From Takakia lepidozioides (taxonomy: Eukaryota > Streptophyta > Takakiopsida > Takakiales > Takakiaceae), in assembly GCA_030704615.1 (NCBI GenBank), contig CM060731.1, forward strand, positions 29,388,001 through 29,452,000: a DNA stretch of 64,000 nt, in the 5' to 3' direction. Made by a program: the position numbers and the translations under genes. Numbering within the stretch: the first letter of the stretch is position 1; each line of letters starts with the position of its first letter. The notes below the pieces were generated by a model, which worked only from the letters and a program-made list of their open reading frames with translations, searched no databases and was not told where the DNA came from. Shown piece after piece: positions 48,553-61,058 of the stretch.

Positions 48553-51500
48553 ATGAAGACATTTGAGATGGAGGAGGGAAAGGTCCGAGGGTACGGCGCG
48601 CCGCGCAGTGGTGTGTTGAAAAAGAGGAGGGTGCAGAGGCCTGCGAAGCCACGAGTTGCCAAAGGTTCCACCAAACCCTAATTTTTATCTTGGTCAATTG
48701 TGAACTATATGGTCTGTGTTCGGTATTTCTGCATTGTTCAGGTCTGATTGAAGTTACTGCCTTCATTTTTGGTACTGTTTGCAGTGGATGATTCAGCCAC
48801 GGAGTCGGAAGGGGACGGCTTGTGGCATGGATTTCGTGGTCCTCCTCCGGATTATTTCAAAAGTGGGAAGCGGGAGGCTCGTGGTAAAGGTGTTCTGAAG
48901 AGGAGGTCTCTAGCGCCTCGCGAGTTCATACCGAAAGGGATTCTTCGCACTTTCCCCCCCCCTGCCGACCAGGTCGCCGTGATTGAGCAGCATAAAGGTT
49001 AGGGCTCTTCCCACTCCAGTTAATTTGCAAGATGAATAATGCTTGTGTAGGAATCACATCTGTGGCATCAATTTTTATGTACAAGTCACAAAAATTCACT
49101 CGAGGTCCTCGATCCCATTCAATTGGCCACTTTCCCGTGTGTGAATTGCGAAGCTGCATTGGCAAAGACTGTTGCTGGAATCAGCAGTATTAGGGTTGAA
49201 ACCCATGCCCTAATTTTCAGAGTGCAGATAGGAGCTTCTAGGAAGATAATGGCGTTTATCTGGCTATGGTAATTTTGCTGATCTCTTTTGTTAACTAGTG
49301 AGAGTAAACTATCCTTTGCTGGGCTTTGAGAGAGACATACTTTTTTTTCTTGGCAGAAACTGCTCCAGGGGCACTCCAGGTGGTACTCTGAGTGCAGAAT
49401 AGAAAGCTTTTGAACCGCCAGAACGGGAACAATTCTGTACCTTTGCATTGGTATCTATGTTCAGAGAACTGAAGAGTGTCTTCACTTGGGTGAGACCACT
49501 TAAGGATTTATTCGCCATCTACAGGGGCAGCTAGTGGAGCAACCACTGTCAAACATGAGTAGCCAGTGTCAGTGACCTGGATGCATAGCCTTGTAATGTA
49601 CAGCACCTCAAGCTCTTGCATTCGCACCATGAATTTCACTCTCCAAGATGGCTGCCTCAATTTGCTTTAGTACAATGGCAGATGATTTGCTCAAACTTTT
49701 TAAGTTGCAGTGCTAGTTCAGCTAGTTGTGAGCAATTCAGGGCCAAGCTGTCCCTGTTCTTGGTGTTAGTCAGGGCAGTTGACCAAAGTGTGACCAAATA
49801 TATCATGAGTTATGCATTTGGGTTGTGCAACCTGTATCCCTCCTCTGAAGTATCTAGCTTCATTGGGGACGGCCCCCTTACCCACTGACTGCGAAAGCCT
49901 CAAACTTCACATATATTCTACTTTTTCAGGTGAATGTTGAGGGATAGAATCTCTGTCTCTAGGGCATGGCTTGTACATACAATTCATAGCTTGGATTGAC
50001 TGTGATCGTAAGAAATTGCAATAAATTTTAGGTTTACCATTCTGGTTGATGGGTGCGGTGGGTTAGCCATGTACAGTTATAGACAGAAGGAAGGAAATGA
50101 TCAAGGAGCTGACAGCATCATGTCGGAATGAGTGTCAACTATATTGCCGCCAACTTTTGGCTCTTCAACGACAGTGGCAACAGGTTCGTGGCCTCGGTCC
50201 AGTCATGATATTTGTAGCAATTGTACCCCTCTCTCAGCCCCATTATACTGGCTTCGTTTTGTCAGCCTTCCACCAGCCTTTGCACTTCCGTGAGGGCATA
50301 GTTGCTGCCAGGTATCAAACCTCCCAGATCTTGCTCTGGGGCTTCTACCTACCTGAAGGAAACGCAACATGAATTATCATGGATTAGTTCGCCATCAAAT
50401 GTCCTGTTCGTTCACTAGGAACCTTCATGAACAGACCATTCTCCTTTGCTCAATTTGCAATTTCTCAACTCCACAACTGGATTAAGTAATCCCATAGTGG
50501 AGTTGGCCATATGCAAGGATAGAATGTACTCATAAGACGTTGTTTGCCGTAGCCTTGTGGCCATTGACATATGCAAGGATAGATTGTACTCTTAAGACGT
50601 TGTTTGCCGTAGCCTTGTGGCCATTGACCCCGCGCCCAGTTTGAGCGGGAACAAAAGGGACAGAACCTACCTCTGTCAGGGGCTGACGTTGGTAGTGTGA
50701 CTTACCATCATATATAGAATTAATCCGGGTTTTCCAGATATCCTCTAGAAATCCCTTCGCACAAGCATCAATCTGCTGTGTGTGATTTGCCCAAAAACTA
50801 GGCCTCAGGAGGGCCTGGGCTTTTGGCTCAGCCTCGAGACTTTCAAAGTTGTTAAACAGGGGTACAGGCACAATTCCCTTGATAGAATTGAGGAGAGTGT
50901 CTCTGTGGTGAGAGAACCCCGGACAGTGTATCAGAAAGTGAATACTGTCTTCAGATTGCCCACACAGCGGGCAATTGCACTCTCCCTTTCCTCTCTGCTT
51001 CTGTTTGCTGTTCAAAGGTAGGCTTCCTGCCCTGAGTTTAAATTTCAGTCTAGTGCCGAGAGTGGGTAGACCCTTGAGGTCATCCAAGATGTCCTCCCCC
51101 ATGTCACTGACTGGATACAAGTTCAGGGAAGTTTTCTGCCTAACTTCATTTTCATCAGACAATCTCATGGCAAGGATAGAGAGAGAGCCGGAGGGATCAG
51201 GCAATTCTTGAGTGTTGTTACAAAGAATTTAACCACATTCAAGGAAAAGAGAGAGAAATTAAAACGACAAATTGCCAGAATTGGTTTGAGTTTCCATGCT
51301 CTGAAATCTTACTGCGTCTGATTGTGTTCTGGTGATGTGGGCTTGGGCAGGAACTTGAGAGTCCCTATGCACATTTCGTTCCTCTGAAAGCACAAGTTGA
51401 GAATGCTCAAGGAATGCTGATAGGCAAGTGAAAATTCCCATCTCTGGGCAGAGCTTCTGTTGCCTGAGTTAAAGGCTGTCTCCAGCATCTGGTCCCCCTC

Positions 51501-54500
51501 TCCAGCCCATCTCCTTCACTTCACTCTCTGGCCCTCTCTTGCTCTCTCCAATGAAATTGATGCTGTGGTACACTGGTTTCTGGAGGCATTTGGGAGGCAA
51601 CAATCGATATAATATACCAAATTGAGCTCACTGTTGTTGTATTCTTCAGGGGTCATACTGACCCTTATTATGCTCTCTTCTCCTCCCCATTCCGCTATCT
51701 CCTACCCTCTGGACAGGGTCTATGGCCATTTGGTTATGGCAAGCTCAGATTGTGTGTCTCCCTTTGTATTGGCAGCTCCCAGGTGTTTCCCATTTGTGGA
51801 AGTTTAACCAGGGGCCAATGGCATTGCCTCCAGTGTCAAGAAAACCTGACTATGCTGAGATGTGTATGGACCTTACATCCGTTGGTCGAGGTTCACTTGC
51901 TAGCCACAAGCATGCTATTGGACAAAAATGGTTTTGGGAAAGGATTCATTCTAAAACTGTTGTATGAGGTAGTGGAGATGTGGTGTGTATGATACATTAC
52001 TTCGAGCAAGTAGCCCTAAATAATTTGCGCATTTGTAAGAATCATGAAAGTTACAAATGAGCTGGCTGTGAATGTTTATTGCTAATTTTGCAGGAGAAAA
52101 TATGGGCACCAACCCAGGAGTTGCTGGAAAGACTCCCTTACGCAGGCGGGTGGGGTGGCGGGCAAATGAGCGTGAGTCCTTGCGACGAGGTTTGATGATG
52201 TTTGGGTTGGGTCGGTCAGAGAAAGTCCGAAGTATCATGCGTTCAATGCTGAAGCTTTCCCGCCATGGGCTAGGAGACATAGCTGACTGCTGCTGGGAAT
52301 TTGTACGCTGCTGTGGGGACCTCGCTGAGCCCAAAGAGAAAGCCTATGCAGAGGGTTGCTTGCAAATTGCAAAGGAACAGGGTATTGAGTTGGGTAAGCA
52401 ACTTTGGTTACTAATACTGGAGCTGGTTGTAGGTGATCTGGTATATAAAAGTTGTAAATAAATCACAAGTGCTTTCTGTGAACAGGGATGGTTGCATGTG
52501 ATAAGCCAGATGTTTGCACTTAAATCTGTGAGCTGGATAACCTGCTTTAACCAAGCCACAGAATCTCTCAGTCTGTTGTCCGGGTTGTATTCTTGCAGGC
52601 CCGGAAGTAAGTGAGCAGGTGGGACAGTGGGAAAAGATAGAGAAGAATGCCTCCGTCTGGCTGAAGCGGCTCAAGCTCTTGGATACTCTTGGTGATGCGG
52701 TCAGGATCTGTGCAAGCAAGGAGAGCCGTGATACCGCATATAGAGCTATTGATCTGCTCAGGGATGCTAGTGTTCCTACTGACTGGTGGGGGCGGGAGAG
52801 CGACCTGGCATTGCTTGCTGGAGTCTACAAGCACGGGTTTGGCAACTATGAAGGCCTGCGTAAAGATGAACAGTTTGCAGAGGCCTTCAACCCAGCAACT
52901 GCTCGATCCGTAAGTCTTTGTGATTACTTGCAGTTGGCACTAGAGGAAGCTTTTCTGTTTACAACTAGCTAAGTAATGGCTAATGTACACTGTGGATGTC
53001 ATGGGCTGTTGGACACCTATGGTAGTTTGATACCGAGTCACTCAAACTGCAGGGTACAGTCTTGCAGGGTTTATCACCCCACAGCTATGGGATCTGAAGC
53101 TCAAAGAAATTCACCCAGGAGCACATCCTCATATCAATCTGCTGTTTTTTGTCAAGTTGAATTAAGCTATTTGGACTTGGTATTGCTGACCATCAGATGC
53201 CCATGTTGGGTTGCCAGAATCAGGGGGATTAACTATGGTCATGCTTCACAAAACTTCGACGTGTGGGTTTGTATTGTTTGTGAGTAGTGGATCACACAGA
53301 GGAATAAATGATTATAAGAATCGTGGTGAAAGCAAATAAGGAGGAGGTAAACCTTTGAAGTGGATTGCTTAGGCTGAGCTTGACAGTGGGGTGGGTTGTT
53401 TCAAGGCTGAAGAACTGATTGAGGCAGAGGAGGAAGGTCCACATCCTCCGAGCAGGTTTTCCTCTTACACAGACACACACACCATCCCTTATTTCCCTAA
53501 GACTCTCATGCACCTCCACTAGCCAATCCATGTTACATTTTGTGTGTAGGCTAGCTAGTGTAATGCTCAATCTAACTGGGAGCCCATCGAGAGAGCTATA
53601 GATGTTTCATAGATTTCGTTACCAAGTTATATCCTGCAGGGTCATTGACCGTAGCACTGCAGCATCTGTGAAATGAAGTATTGAGGGCATTCAAGGTGTC
53701 CTGACCCCAATCTCATGTTCTCTCTCTTTCTCTTTGTGGGCCAATGTATTTTCTGCTGTCCAAAGAGTATACCTTGTACGCAGTGCTATCTTGGACTGTG
53801 TGATATACCTCCATATGATTGATTGCATTCTGAATTAGGTAAAGCAGAGTTTTGCACTTGGTGACAGTAGCTGTCTCACACGTATTTAAACTTTGCTGAG
53901 TTATTTTGTGGGTTTTGTCATGGTGCAGGGATGGAGCAGTTGAGTGGCCCGAGGCCAATACTCTAACACGCAGGCTGAAGCGCGTGGTGGAACATGTTAG
54001 TCGAGTGGGTCAGCAGGTATACTCTCCCTTGCCCTTATTTTGTGGCTGCATCTATGTATTGTTCAGTGCACAGTTTGGTTAAGACAAGCAGCAAATGAAT
54101 GCTGGTGGACAATCTCAAGTTTTTCACAGCTCATGCCTCATCACATGTGTCAAGCAGGCAGTGTTTCGTAATATTGAGCTCCACACCTCCTATTACAGTA
54201 TTGTAGAGTGTCTCAGGGGATAGGTAACTACTGTGCCCCTACAGCCAGTTCATGTATGTACCAATCAGGAAAACACAGTCCAGAATTCCAATGTGTTCTG
54301 CAGTCCACTCTGATTGAACTGAATTATTCTACTGCAAACACCTGATGTTGTAGAATATCTGCTAATGGTCTCTCCAACTTGGAGGAAATCTTCTTGGTGA
54401 CTTCCAGTGGCAAGGATGGGGTAATGCTGGATTGAGCTAAAAACGTTAGTCTGAAAGAGTAGTTCTGTATACTCAAATCTGTGATTGGGGAGAATTTGCT

Positions 54501-57500
54501 TGTAGAACAGAAATGGATGGTATAATGGTCCCGTTGACAAGGACAACTGTGACTGAGCCAGCCACCTACACATGTTGGTATGTGTATTTCATCCGATGTG
54601 GGGGTTTAATATGGAATATGTGTATTGCAGGTGGGCAAGAAACTAAAGGTGGTTGATATGACACCACGGGCTCGGTCCATGAAATGGAGCAAGAGAGACA
54701 AGCTAGAGTTTCTGAGAAACCTGATGCGATGGGGCCTCCCACTGGTATGTTTGCACCCTTCTTTCCACTCTACCCCTCATGCCAGCCACCTGACAGCAAG
54801 CTCATTACTTACCATAAACAGACAGAAGCTTAGTACTTCTTGAAGAACCCTCTATGGGGATGGGGTCGATGGCTGTTGGAGAAGAGATACGTCTTTGTCC
54901 AATGGGTTGCATGAATGAACCCACACTGGAGGCTGGCAGTAGTTCAGAGTTGGCAAAGCCACTCCTGGATTAAGTTATCATTAAATGTGTACATGTTTCC
55001 TTTCTAAACCAATTGGTCATTTTTGTGTTGTCAGACTCAAGGACGAGGGAAAGTCCGATGGCAAGCCTTGACTGAGCGCTCAAATTTCCCATCAGTGAAG
55101 AAGAGAAGTGAGGCAAGCGTGGAGTCCTGCTACCGTGATGTATATAGAGAGATGAAGGAGCTAGTCGGTGGTCCAGATGTGCCACTGGAGACGGTGAGTG
55201 TAAAACCTAATGCCGAGGTAATTTAAGAGCTACCTCTTGTACCGAACCTTTTGTCCGTTGCACGGCTTTCCTTCTGACCACATTGCCTGCAATTTGATAA
55301 TGGTTCACTATTTAGTGCCGTACTTTTCTTAGGAAGAGATGAGAAAACTCTCTAGATTCCCCGTGCGAACTCTGGTCACTGTAAATTTGGGCACACCCAG
55401 TTCAGGCCAAGTCAAACATGGACTTCTTGAAATTTGTGGTGATCAAAGGGTGCACTTTCCCAAATGGGTGTGATAGGTTCTGCACTTGCCCTGGACTTTC
55501 AGGATCCTCCACCCCAGGTGGGACAACTGAACTTTTTTTCATCTTCTAAATTCAAGAACCTGATTAATAACTTCAGTTGATTCCTCCTTCTCTGGCCTCA
55601 TACAGAAAAAGAAGAAGCCCGTGTCAAAAAAGGGCCCTGTCAATGTGTTTGAACAGTCAGCATTCAACACTAATGTGTCTCAAGAACCAGTTGGACCTCC
55701 CATCCTCAATGATACAAATGCAGTAAGTTCCTTTCTCTGGCCTATGAGCATGTGTTTGTATTAGATCCACGTCCACTGTTAGGAACCAATGGGGTGACTG
55801 GGGAGTTGCAGCAACTTGTCAATACTATGCTGCTAGTCTTGAAAATGTTTTGTGACCATTTTAAGGTTGCCCAATCTGAAAGGGTGTATCACATTGTCTT
55901 TAACTTCTAATACCTTGATTCAGAGATCTGGAACTTCCATCAATAAGACTGCGTCAATGCATGCACACACATTGTACTGTTGTCAAATTGTATCGTGTAA
56001 GTTGGCAGGCCAGGTTGAAAGAGAGGTTGGAGCTGCTGGACACATTGCGGCAGGTGCTTGACTGTGTGCTAGATGAGGAATGGAATACACTAGCATTACA
56101 CCACGGTCATGATATGCCGTCCTGGTGGCAAGCTGGGGTCCATGACCACGCGCTCATTAAGGTGCCCCATCTGTGTAACTGCAGTTTCTCCAATCTGTTC
56201 AGCAGGTTTGCCTGACTCATAATCTGGAGTGAAGCCAATTTCCTACCTACCCACATTCTCTTTCTTAATACTACCTCTGTAAACAGGATACAGTTCAAAC
56301 TTACACAGTACTGGCTACAATGCTGGCAACTTCTTCTGGCTACCACCAGGAAGAGTAGGCATTTTGAGGGAAATTAACAATGGTGAGTGCTAAGACCAAA
56401 TCCAAAGATCTAATCATTTTAACTTCTGTTCGTCTTGGCCATAAATGCAGGGGGTGCTAAAGCATGGGTTTGGATGTTGGGACGACATTTTTGGAGATAG
56501 TAGCCTGGGGTTTCCTGAGGCAATTGGTAAGTTTCACCTGCAACTATTTTTAGGCCAGCAAGGTGAGTGTACTTTCCCTAGAGGTTCTCACAGCTAGACC
56601 CACCACTGCCCTCCCCCTTTCTCTGCCTCCTCTCCCTCTTTGTTTGTCAAGCAAAGGAGGAAGGCAAGACCTCAATTTGAACTTTAGTAAGAATTTTCAC
56701 TTGACACCCCAGCACAAGCCAAAGAGTACATGTCAGAAAGGAAACAAAAGATACCCAAAGCCCTCCTAAGCCCTCAAGTAAACGGGAAACTTATTTAGAA
56801 GCACTATCCACCACCCCCATCATCTAGGCAGGTCAAGCTTCCACATGGAACTTGAAGCACATGTCACCCTCCAGAAACAAACCAGAAACATACCCGCAAT
56901 AGAAATTCTCTCTTTTAGTTCTCTCCCGTCCTCTCTAAGAGCGAGCTCTTTCTTCTTTTTCTTCTTTCATGCTTAAAAGAGAGTAAGCAGTACAGACAAC
57001 TTGAAATAGAATTGGTGTGCTGTAGCTCATGAAATCCTGCAGGCTCCTGCTCGGTTTCGGGGGTCCTTCAGAGCAGGTGGAAAACCACCATAGCCCATAT
57101 CAATCCTGTGGTTTGACAGGTGCAAGTGACATCAATGGAGGAGCTATTCCATCCTTGAAACCACCCCCCAAAGCATGTTTGAAGAGGGTCAAGTTTATAG
57201 GCAATATCCTACGGCGTCAGCTGCGAAAGCAAAAGGTATGCTGTCATCTTGTGCTTGTGGATCTGAGTTTGTAGGTCTTATTTTGATCTAAACGTGTGCA
57301 TCAGCTTTCTTGCATTGATGGCCTCTTAGCATCTGCAATGGTGAAGGACAGATTGTCAACTGGTTAGCTTTGTTCCAGGTAGGTTCTGGATGCTGAAATT
57401 TCAAACTGGGTTGATTGGAAAAGAATGACCTCCACTTTTCCACCAGCGATCCAGAGCTCATTGGTTGGCTGTTTGAACGGTTCACATGCTACAATATCCA

Positions 57501-60500
57501 ACCCTTTCAGCTCCATCATCACCCTCTAACCATGCCAAAGTCTGGGTCATTTGCTCTGTTGTCTGACAATTTGAAGATTTGGGGTTGTGCACCCAGTTCA
57601 GGGTCACCAACCCCAAGCTACCTGCCCTGATCAAATGAGAGGCCGTGCTGCTAGCCTTTTCCAGTTAATGTACAAACCAGGTATTGGGGATCACATTTGA
57701 GGACAACATTTGCTCTGTGCTGAGGCCTGCATCAATTAAGTAGCAAATTCCCCCTCATGGCATCACCAACTACACAGAAGTCCCTTTTTTGGTCACCATT
57801 TCAGGATCTGAGAACAACCAAAGTGGGAAAAGAAGTGGCATAGTGGCAATCACAGCCAGTTGCCTACCTTGTGAGACATAACTTAGTCTACCCAGCTGCA
57901 ATGTTTCCTACATTTCAGCTAGGTAACAGTGATCATTTTGATCTCTATTCATGATGTCAAGATTGATGCAGGTGGTGCAACCACGACGTAAACGGCCAGC
58001 ATCTGATGGGAAAGAAGGAAAGGATGCCAAGGAACTAAAGCGTTCCAAGCATGTTCGAGCTGTTGAGGTTGCAAGGGATGCAGAAAGCAAGCCCATCCTT
58101 CCGATTACCCTGTCGGACCGTCTCTCCCTACTGGATCTGGTAAGTGCAAGCAGTGGGTGAGTCATTACTGGTTTCATTATGGTTGATATTCCCATGGTAA
58201 ATATCTTTGAGTAATCAACCTTGGCTACATCTCAACATTCCAGCATGTTTACTGGGAAATTATACAATGTAAACATATCAACACTTTGCATCTCACTTCC
58301 ACCTACTTGATTGGCTGTCTTTCTTTCCCCTCCACATGTAATCTCTGGTATCATACAATGACAAAATGCTGGTCTCAGCGAGGTATTCGGTATTGGATCA
58401 TATGTCAAGTGGTAGCTGGAAGGTGTGACAGCTAGCTTTTGGATCGGCCATGGTGCTAATGCTTCGTTATTTGCAATAGTTTGAAGGGCCTTAGGGATGA
58501 CTTGTCATGATAGTGAAGGTTTTTGTGCTACTGCCAAGGGACATTGTTGTGAAGTCTACAACATAATTCTTCAAGTGCATGTGTTGATGTGGGGATAACA
58601 GGGAACGGTGGAGCCAGATCGGCCAGGGTTTCACACTGAACGTCATATTTTCCCAGTTGATTTTACAACTGTGCGTGATCATGCTAGCATGGTGGATCCT
58701 AATGAGCAGACTCAATATACGTGCACAATTGTCGATGGGGGTGGTCCTGGGCCACTCTTTCGTGTTACTCCAGATGATGCCCCTGAAATGCAAGTTGAGA
58801 AAGATTCAGCCTCAGGTGCCTGGGTAGTAGTTTGCGCTGCTGTCAATAGAGTGCGAGGCATCGATCGTGAGAAGGTGCCTGTCTCTCCTGTGCATTGTTA
58901 CTTCCAGTACTTGTAACTTGTTTCTGTCACCAGTAGACCTCTCCTTTTGACCTGTGGAGGCTAAAATTTAATGTGAATAAACATGCAGTGGTGGCTTTCA
59001 ATAACCAGGTGGGGATCTCAAATGGAGATGGGGTAAGGAAGAGACCCCTTCCTCCTACACATACCTTGGTGTGGATTTTTCCTCCACTTGCAACTGGGAT
59101 GCGCTTATACAAAAAGTGATTCAATCAGCTAAAAGCAAAGCTTTGGGTCTCACTAAATTTTTCCACTGCAGAGGGATTAACTCTGAAGTTAAAAGGGCCA
59201 TGCATTGCAAGGTTCTTAGGCCTGCTTTGAAGTACACATCTGCCATGTGGGTTGACAACTCCAACCATGTTAACTCTGAATCCATTCAGGTTGGGGTGGT
59301 CAAAGAGATCATGTCAGCGTGGTCTACAACGAGGTTGTTCAGGGCGTGGTTGCTGAATTTGACTTGGAGGCTGTCTAAAGCCATGTCGGTTGCTCAATGA
59401 CTGTCAGATGAAAATGAAGTCAGGCATAAAACTTCACTGAAGTTGTTCCCAATCTGTGACGTGGGTGAGGTTCTCAAGGATGATTTGAAGGGCCTATCTA
59501 CCCTCAGCACTAGATTGAAAATAAAACTCACGGCAAGGGGCCTACCTTTGAACAACTAACAGATGATGAGTGGAGAGGGAGATTGTAAGCACCCGATGTG
59601 TGGGCAGACTGAAGACAATATCCACTCTCTCATACATTGTCCGGGGTTTTCTCACCAGATAGCGACCCTCTTCATCTCCGTCAAGGACATTGTGCTAACT
59701 TTGAAATTCTCGAGGCTGAAACTAAAGCCCCGGCCCTGCCTGTTGGTGTCTACTTGCTGGGCAACTTACACACAGCAGAATTGATGCTTGTGTGAAGGGC
59801 TTTCTAGAGGATATCTGGAAAGCCCGAAAGTAGTGTCTGTTCCCTCTTGTTCTGCCCGCACTGGGCGCAGGTCTAGTATGAGTACAAGGCTAGTATGAGT
59901 ACATTCTCTCTCTACTAGAGGAGATTATGAATTACTTGAATGTTATTCGCAGAACTAGACTGCAATTTAAACTCGGGGCGGGGAGTCTTCCTGTGAACTA
60001 AAACAGATGCACAGAGGAAGGGGAGATATTAAAGGCCCAATGTACAGGGGGCCTGAAGACAATATCCATTTTCTGATACAATGTTCGGGGTATGACCATC
60101 AGAGAGCAACCCTCTTGAGGACCATGAAGACCACAGTACATGCACCTCTGTTCACCAACCTTCAAAATCTCGAGGCTGAGCATAAAGGCCTGGCCCTGTT
60201 GGGGTTTAACTGCTTGATCCTCACAGCAGAATGATGGTTGTGTGAAGGGCTTTTCAGACGAAATCTGGAAAGCCTGAACAGATTGTAGGTAAGTCCCTGT
60301 GCCCAGTTTGGGTGGGAGCAAGAGGGAACAGACACTACCTTTGTGAGGGGCTCACTCTAGTCGTGGGACTATGGCCACAAGTCTATGGCAAACAACGTAT
60401 AATGAGTACATTTTCTGTATGCATATCTGAAGTTTCCACATAACTGGTCCTACCATACCCAGGAGGACAATGGTGTAGAGCTCTATCCTTTGTATACTGG

Positions 60501-61058
60501 CAAAGCATTACACTTGACTGGAACATCCCTCTGTTACAACGTTATACTGGTGTCACATCCATTAGATAGTAGTTGCCTTGTGAAAATCTTTGTTAACCCT
60601 TCTCTGTTGTGTTGCAGGTGACAGTGAGTGGCACAGAGATGTTTGGGCTGTCCCATCCAGAGGTGTGTCGCTTGATCCAGGAGTTACCTGGAGCAGACCT
60701 TTGCAGGAATTTCCGACCTGAACTTTCTTTCTCTCGCTTTGGCCCACAAGCATTGACCAGAGTCATGGGTGAAGATGCAAGTCCTGTGATGCCTCCAGAC
60801 AGCCCTCCAGGTGGAGATGGAGAAAGAGAGTTGGGGCTCTCTGTGGATTTAGAAATGGACGAAGCTGGAAGCGGGAGAGATGACATACCTTTAGCACAGT
60901 GGCATGTCAGACCTCGGGAGGGTAGGGACACAAAGGGAAAGGATGTAGTGCACACTAACACAATGTCCTTCCAGCATCTGCCAGGTACGGCTGTTGATCT
61001 CACGTCAGACGAGGATGAAGATGAATCCGAAGGAGACAGTACAGAGGACGATGAATAG
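48553..61058 (+). CDS. CHD6-9-like DNA-binding modules fused to FYRN/FYRC; no ATPase seen
   Basis: Probably a nuclear chromatin protein. Exons: 48553-48664, 48785-48997, 52094-52393, 52599-52909, 53929-54016, 54631-54744, 55035-55193, 55606-55722, 56009-56161, 56451-56526, 57120-57235, 57972-58139, 58602-58874, 60618-61058 (TAG); about 880 residues. All joins are in phase except 52909/53929, where a small exon is probably missing. After a basic N-terminus come a SANT-like region (ANERESLRRGLMMFGLGRSE), WWGRESDLALLAGVYKHGFG, then WPEANTLTRRLKRVV, WSKRDKLEFLRNLMRWGLP, and a second WW module (PSWWQAGVHDHALI, KHGFGCWDDIFGD). This order matches the region after the helicase in CHD6-9/Kismet. The C-terminus carries FYRN (PGFHTERHIFPVDF, YTCTIVDGG) and FYRC (SASGAWVVV, EMFGLSHPEVCRLIQELP), then a very acidic tail. 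No chromodomain or helicase motif was found in or upstream of the gene. Confidence 0.82.
50511..50628 (-). repeat. 60-base tandem duplication at the LINE-A 3' end
   Basis: The unit starting ATGCAAGGATAGA at 50511 is repeated at 50571 with a few changes. The duplication stays in frame, so the peptide GHKATANNVL occurs twice. It could come from a reverse-transcription slip at the 3' end or from tandem array formation. Confidence 0.85.
50511..51230 (-). mobile_element. LINE-A 3' fragment with an uninterrupted 224-codon frame
   Basis: It lies in intron 2 of the CHD/FYR-like gene, antisense to it. The minus-strand frame (51204-50530) encodes the C-terminal part of a non-LTR retrotransposon protein with the zinc-knuckle-like CPLCGQSEDSIHFLIHCPGF. 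It ends GHKATANNVL before TGA. No reverse-transcriptase catalytic motif is included, so the copy is 5'-truncated. The lack of stops suggests a fairly recent insertion. Confidence 0.85.
58945..59935 (+). mobile_element. LINE-A fragment in intron 13 of the CHD/FYR-like gene
   Basis: The plus strand gives WRLKFNVNKHAVVAFN, SYTYLGVDFSSTCNWD, LRPALKYTSAMW and HPMCGQTEDNIHSLIHCPGF, separated by stops and frameshifts. This is the thumb and C-terminal part of a LINE reverse-transcriptase protein and matches the 50.5-51.2 kb copy. It is in the same orientation as the host gene. Confidence 0.85.
59945..60415 (+). mobile_element. Second LINE-A 3' fragment, head to tail with the first
   Basis: It encodes EDNIHFLIQCSGYDHQRATL and LQNLEAEHKGLALL, colinear with the copy just upstream. 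It ends in the family 3' block (GGCAAACAACGTATAATGAG). The first Cys pair of the knuckle is lost (MYRGPEDN), so it is decayed. It ends about 200 bases before the last exon. Confidence 0.8.
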
